From: Oricola indica
Lineage (GTDB): Bacteria; Pseudomonadota; Alphaproteobacteria; Rhizobiales; Rhizobiaceae
Length of the DNA stretch: 64,000 nt
Direction of reading: 5' to 3'
Assembly: GCF_019966595.1 (NCBI RefSeq)
Contig: NZ_JAINFJ010000001.1
Span: forward strand, 124,001-188,000
In this document: positions 61,261 through 64,000 of the stretch, piece after piece
How positions within the stretch are numbered: the first letter of the stretch is position 1
Layout: every line of letters starts with the position of its first letter
Made by a program: the position numbers and the translations under genes
The notes under the pieces: generated by a model
What the model saw: the letters and a program-made list of their open reading frames with translations, nothing else
Database searches by the model: none
What the model was told of the DNA's origin: nothing

Positions 61261-61987
61261 CGTCGGCTCCCAGATATGCCGTGACGACCTCGGGCTGGTT
61301 CAGGACGTCATGCACCGAACCGTCCGCGATTTTCACGCCGCTGGACATCACGACACAGCGGTCGCAGAGCGAGCGGATCGCATCCATGACGTGCTCCACC
61401 ATGATGATCGTACGTCCGTCCTCGCGCAGGTCGCGGATGAGTTCGATGCCGATCTTGAGTTCGCTCGGATTGAGACCGGCGAGCCATTCGTCAAGCAGGA
61501 GAAGACGCGGATTGGATGCCAGCGCCCGCGCCAGTTCAAGCCGCTTTTGGTCGATATAGGTCATCGATCCGGTCGGCGCGGAACCACGCCCGCCGAGACC
61601 GACCCGCTCCAGCAGGACTTCCGCCTCGCGGTAGGCATCGTCGCCCCAGGCGCGAATATGGCCGAACACCGCGCCCGCGATCACATTCTCCACCGCGCTC
61701 AGCGACGGCAGGATGCGCACGAGCTGGAAGGTCCGCGCAACGCCGCGCTGCGAAATCTTGTGCGCCGGCAAGCCGGATATCGCCTCTCCGTCGAGACGGA
61801 TTGTCCCGGACGTCGGTTTCAGCGCGCCGGAGATGAGGTTCATCATGGTCGTCTTGCCGGAGCCGTTCGGCCCGATCAGGCCAATCAGTTCGCTTTGCTT
61901 GACCGTGAAATCGACATCGTTGATGGCGACGAGGCCGCCGAACGCCTTGCGAACCGTCTCGACCGAAAGAAGCGCCCTGCCCGTCAT
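61253..61987 (-). CDS. livG: Liv-type ABC ATPase (LivG-like), operon 2
   Basis: 244 residues. Walker A GPNGSGKTT, signature MTYIDQKRLELARAL (non-canonical LSGG, as usual in LivG), Walker B LLLLDEWLAGLNPSEL, where the Trp after Glu replaces the common Pro. Overlaps livF2 by 8 bp and livM2 by 4 bp. Confidence 0.9.
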   Translation of the reverse strand: MTGRALLSVETVRKAFGGLVAINDVDFTVKQSELIGLIGPNGSGKTTMMNLISGALKPTSGTIRLDGEAISGLPAHKISQRGVARTFQLVRILPSLSAVENVIAGAVFGHIRAWGDDAYREAEVLLERVGLGGRGSAPTGSMTYIDQKRLELARALASNPRLLLLDEWLAGLNPSELKIGIELIRDLREDGRTIIMVEHVMDAIRSLCDRCVVMSSGVKIADGSVHDVLNQPEVVTAYLGADDA

Positions 61988-62952
61988 TCCGCCGCCTCCG
62001 GCACTGGCGCCACCGTGCCCGCCTTGCCGGCACGAGGCTTACGAAAATCCTCGATCAGCCCGATCACGCCGCGCGGCAGGAAGTAGACGATAGCCATGAA
62101 GGCGACGCCGATCAGGAGGCTGGTGTGGTTAGGGAAACTCGACGAGATCCTGTCGAACAGGATCGTGAAGGGAATTACCCCGAGCAACGGCGCCCAAAGC
62201 CGGCCGGTCCCGCCGAGCAGCGCCATGATCACCACCTGGAACGAGATCACCGGATTGAAGGCGGATGGCGGTTCGACATAGGCGAAACGCGGCGCGAGGA
62301 TTGCACCGGTAATGCCGATGAACGCGCCGGAGACCATGAACAGGATGACCTTGGAGCGGGCGACGTCGATGCCGACATGGCGCGCAACCGTCTCGTCATT
62401 GCCGATGATCCGCATGGCAAAACCCAGCCGCGAACGGTTGATCAGCCATCCGGTCGCATAAACGATCGCGGCCAGTGCGAGCAGCATCCAGAAGATGTGC
62501 TTCTCCGTCATGTCCGTGAAGACATAGAGACCGACCGACGTGGTGAAATTGGTCTGCAGCCACGTCACGACCTGGCGCACGAGTTCCGCAAGGCCAAGCG
62601 TGAAGATCACGAAGTACACGCCGGACAAGCGCAGCGTCGCCACCCCGACGAGCCCGGCCAGGATGGCAGCCGCAATGCCCGCGATCGCCAGCAGGAGCGG
62701 GAATGGCAGGCTGTCGATACCCAGCCCAACCGTATAGGTGCCGATCCCGAAAAACGCAGCCGTGGCCAGCGAAATGTAATGCGTTGGTCCGGAAAACAAC
62801 GTCCACGCGGTGCAAAGCACGGCGTACATGGCGATGTTGACCGAGAGCGAGAGGTAATAACCGTCATCGACGAGCGGAATCGCAGCCGCAGCGCCAAAAC
62901 CAAGCAGGGCGAAGGCAGCGACACGCTGTTCCTTTTCGCTGAACCGGGTCAT
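61984..62952 (-). CDS. livM: Liv-type ABC permease (LivM-like), operon 2
   Basis: 322 residues. YISLATAAFFGIGTYTVG near residue 57 is the LivM signature; GFAMRIIGNDETVARHVGIDVARSKVILF is the coupling loop. About nine helices. A 30-residue charged C-terminal tail follows PRGVIGLIEDF. Overlaps livH2 by ATGA. Confidence 0.9.
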   Translation of the reverse strand: MTRFSEKEQRVAAFALLGFGAAAAIPLVDDGYYLSLSVNIAMYAVLCTAWTLFSGPTHYISLATAAFFGIGTYTVGLGIDSLPFPLLLAIAGIAAAILAGLVGVATLRLSGVYFVIFTLGLAELVRQVVTWLQTNFTTSVGLYVFTDMTEKHIFWMLLALAAIVYATGWLINRSRLGFAMRIIGNDETVARHVGIDVARSKVILFMVSGAFIGITGAILAPRFAYVEPPSAFNPVISFQVVIMALLGGTGRLWAPLLGVIPFTILFDRISSSFPNHTSLLIGVAFMAIVYFLPRGVIGLIEDFRKPRAGKAGTVAPVPEAAE

Positions 62953-63815
62953 GCTGTCTGCCTTCCGAAGATACCCTGCGGACGGATCAGCAGCACAATG
63001 ATGAAAAGCGTATAAGTCGCCGCCAGCGTCAGGCCGGGGTCGATCAGGCTTGCAACCGCTGTTTCCGCGAGGCCAAGCAGCAAAGCAGCCAGGACCGCAC
63101 CGCGCACGTCACCCACTCCGCCCATGATCACGATGATCAGCGCCTTCATGGTGAAGATCACGCCCATCGACGAGTTGAAGGTGTAGAAAGTCGACAACAG
63201 CGCGCCACCAGCGGCCGTCAGAGCGCCACCCAGCGCGAAGGCGAAGGCCGAAGCGCGCGGCACATTGATGGCGACAAGGCTCGCGGAAGACGGGCTGACC
63301 GAGACCGCGCGGATCGCCGTGCCGTAACGCGTCCGGTAGAGGAAGAGGTAGAGACCGGCGGCGATCACAACGGCGGCGCCCAGCGCAACGATGCGGTTGA
63401 GCCCGTAATTGGCGCCAAGGATGCGCACCGGCTCGGACAGGAAATTGTAGGAGAAATAGCTGCCGCCGAAGACCAGCAGCATCACGCCCTGCATGATGAA
63501 CATAAGCCCGAAGGTCGCGAGGATGCTGTCGACTTCCAGTTGACCTCGGTTCTTCGCGCGGTCGACCAGCGGCTTCATCGCGTAGACATAGATCAGCCAG
63601 TTGAGCAGGAAGGCCGCCGGCGCGATGATGGCGATGCCGATCACGGGATTGATCGATGCGGCCGTGTAGAGCCAGAACGCGCAGAAACACGCCAGGACGA
63701 GGTTTTCTCCGTTGGCGAGATTCATGATCCGGGCGACGCCGTATTGCAGCGTCAGCCCGAGCGCTATCAGCGCATAGGTGCCTCCCAGCACCGTTCCCGT
63801 GATCAGAATATCCAT
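62949..63815 (-). CDS. livH: Liv-type ABC permease (LivH-like), operon 2
   Basis: 288 residues. GTVLGGTYALIALGLTLQYG and MNLANGENLVLACFCAFWLY are the LivH-type start, with N-G-E in place of the common H-G-E. VIMGGVGDVRGAVLAALLLG near residue 235. The first permease after the binding protein. Confidence 0.9.
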   Translation of the reverse strand: MDILITGTVLGGTYALIALGLTLQYGVARIMNLANGENLVLACFCAFWLYTAASINPVIGIAIIAPAAFLLNWLIYVYAMKPLVDRAKNRGQLEVDSILATFGLMFIMQGVMLLVFGGSYFSYNFLSEPVRILGANYGLNRIVALGAAVVIAAGLYLFLYRTRYGTAIRAVSVSPSSASLVAINVPRASAFAFALGGALTAAGGALLSTFYTFNSSMGVIFTMKALIIVIMGGVGDVRGAVLAALLLGLAETAVASLIDPGLTLAATYTLFIIVLLIRPQGIFGRQTA

Positions 63816-63837
63816 GGCAGAATTCTATTCGTTTTCG

Positions 63838-63861
63838 CCGGTGCGGCGAAGGCCGCACCGG
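63838..63861 (-). terminator. Hairpin between Liv operon 2 binding-protein gene and livH
   Basis: Perfect 10-bp stem CCGGTGCGGC/GCCGCACCGG with a GAAG loop, 21 bp after the binding-protein stop. The minus strand has no U-tract, so it most likely stabilises or partially terminates the binding-protein transcript. Confidence 0.6.
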
Positions 63862-63882
63862 TTTTGTGGTTAAGCGGAATGC

Positions 63883-64000
63883 TTACTTCCAGCCCGACTT
63901 GACGATCGGTTCGGCTTCGCCGCCCGCGCCCTTCGACGCGATGCCCTGGAATGCGCCGTCCTGCCACTGGCCGACGGTCCAGAAGCTGCGGATGACGTTG
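63883..64000 (-). CDS. Liv-type ABC substrate-binding protein, operon 2 (3' end only)
   Basis: Only the final 38 codons and TAA are present; the gene continues beyond the right window edge. It reads NVIRSFWTVGQWQDGAFQGI, then ASKGAGGEAEPIVKSGWK and stop. The WTVGQWQDG...VKSGWK ending is what type-1 Liv-family binding proteins commonly show, and the position upstream of livHMGF supports this. Confidence 0.75.
   Translation of the reverse strand, partial: NVIRSFWTVGQWQDGAFQGIASKGAGGEAEPIVKSGWK

Overview
This window looks like chromosome from an alphaproteobacterium, most likely of the order Hyphomicrobiales (Rhizobiales). It is high in G+C and densely packed, with many ATGA-type overlaps. It carries a rhizobial-style choXWV and betI-betC-betB-betA set, a cytochrome bo3 operon, and many periplasmic-binding-protein transporters (one CUT2 sugar ABC, one choline ABC, two Liv-type ABC, one TRAP). 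The order is an inference from gene content. I see no rRNA, tRNA, CRISPR array, prophage or intact insertion sequence.

Layout. 0-7 kb: end of a cupin dioxygenase, then a sugar-type operon (binding protein, ATPase, two permeases, SMP-30 lactonase) and its probable GntR regulator, with a promoter overlapped by a palindromic operator. 7-31 kb: a run of membrane, respiratory and stress genes: cardiolipin synthase, PoxB-like pyruvate:quinone oxidoreductase, FMN glutamate-synthase-like protein, MscS, patatin-acetoacetate decarboxylase-3-hydroxybutyrate dehydrogenase, DUF1269/DUF3096 small proteins, EmrAB-like pump, and a seven-gene unit hdeD-like / mprF / rhomboid-like / cyoABCD. That unit is divergent from an OmpR-type two-component system. 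31-34 kb: inositol-phosphatase family gene, then rpe, thioredoxin-like and phosphoglycolate phosphatase genes, preceded by a truncated vWA (NorD/CbbO-type) C-terminus that is not otherwise annotated. 34-39.4 kb: Liv-type operon 1 with a stand-alone RAM-domain protein and a terminal alpha/beta hydrolase. 39.5-40.6 kb: Mrp/ApbC.

40.7-49.7 kb is a complete osmoprotectant block: choline uptake (choXWV) divergent from betI, choline sulfatase, a glutathione transferase, betaine aldehyde dehydrogenase and choline dehydrogenase, with a good BetI-type operator in the shared promoter. 49.7-53.3 kb: CheW and a chemoreceptor ending in a CheR/CheB-type docking pentapeptide, then PurU. 53.7-64 kb: two convergent operons meeting at a shared terminator. 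One is a TRAP transporter plus a thiamine-diphosphate enzyme. The other is Liv-type operon 2 plus an aryl-aldehyde-dehydrogenase-like enzyme, which together suggest uptake and decarboxylation/oxidation of a 2-oxo acid.

Most notable: (i) the TRAP binding-protein gene has an in-frame amber codon exactly at its signal-peptide cleavage site and is otherwise intact; (ii) one LivF ATPase carries a roughly 200-residue extension with a repeated 18-residue motif and a Lys/Ala-rich tail; (iii) the vWA remnant lies 26 bp upstream of rpe; (iv) all four ABC operons place a strong hairpin directly after the binding-protein gene; (v) the hdeD/mprF/rhomboid/cyo operon has an unusual composition.
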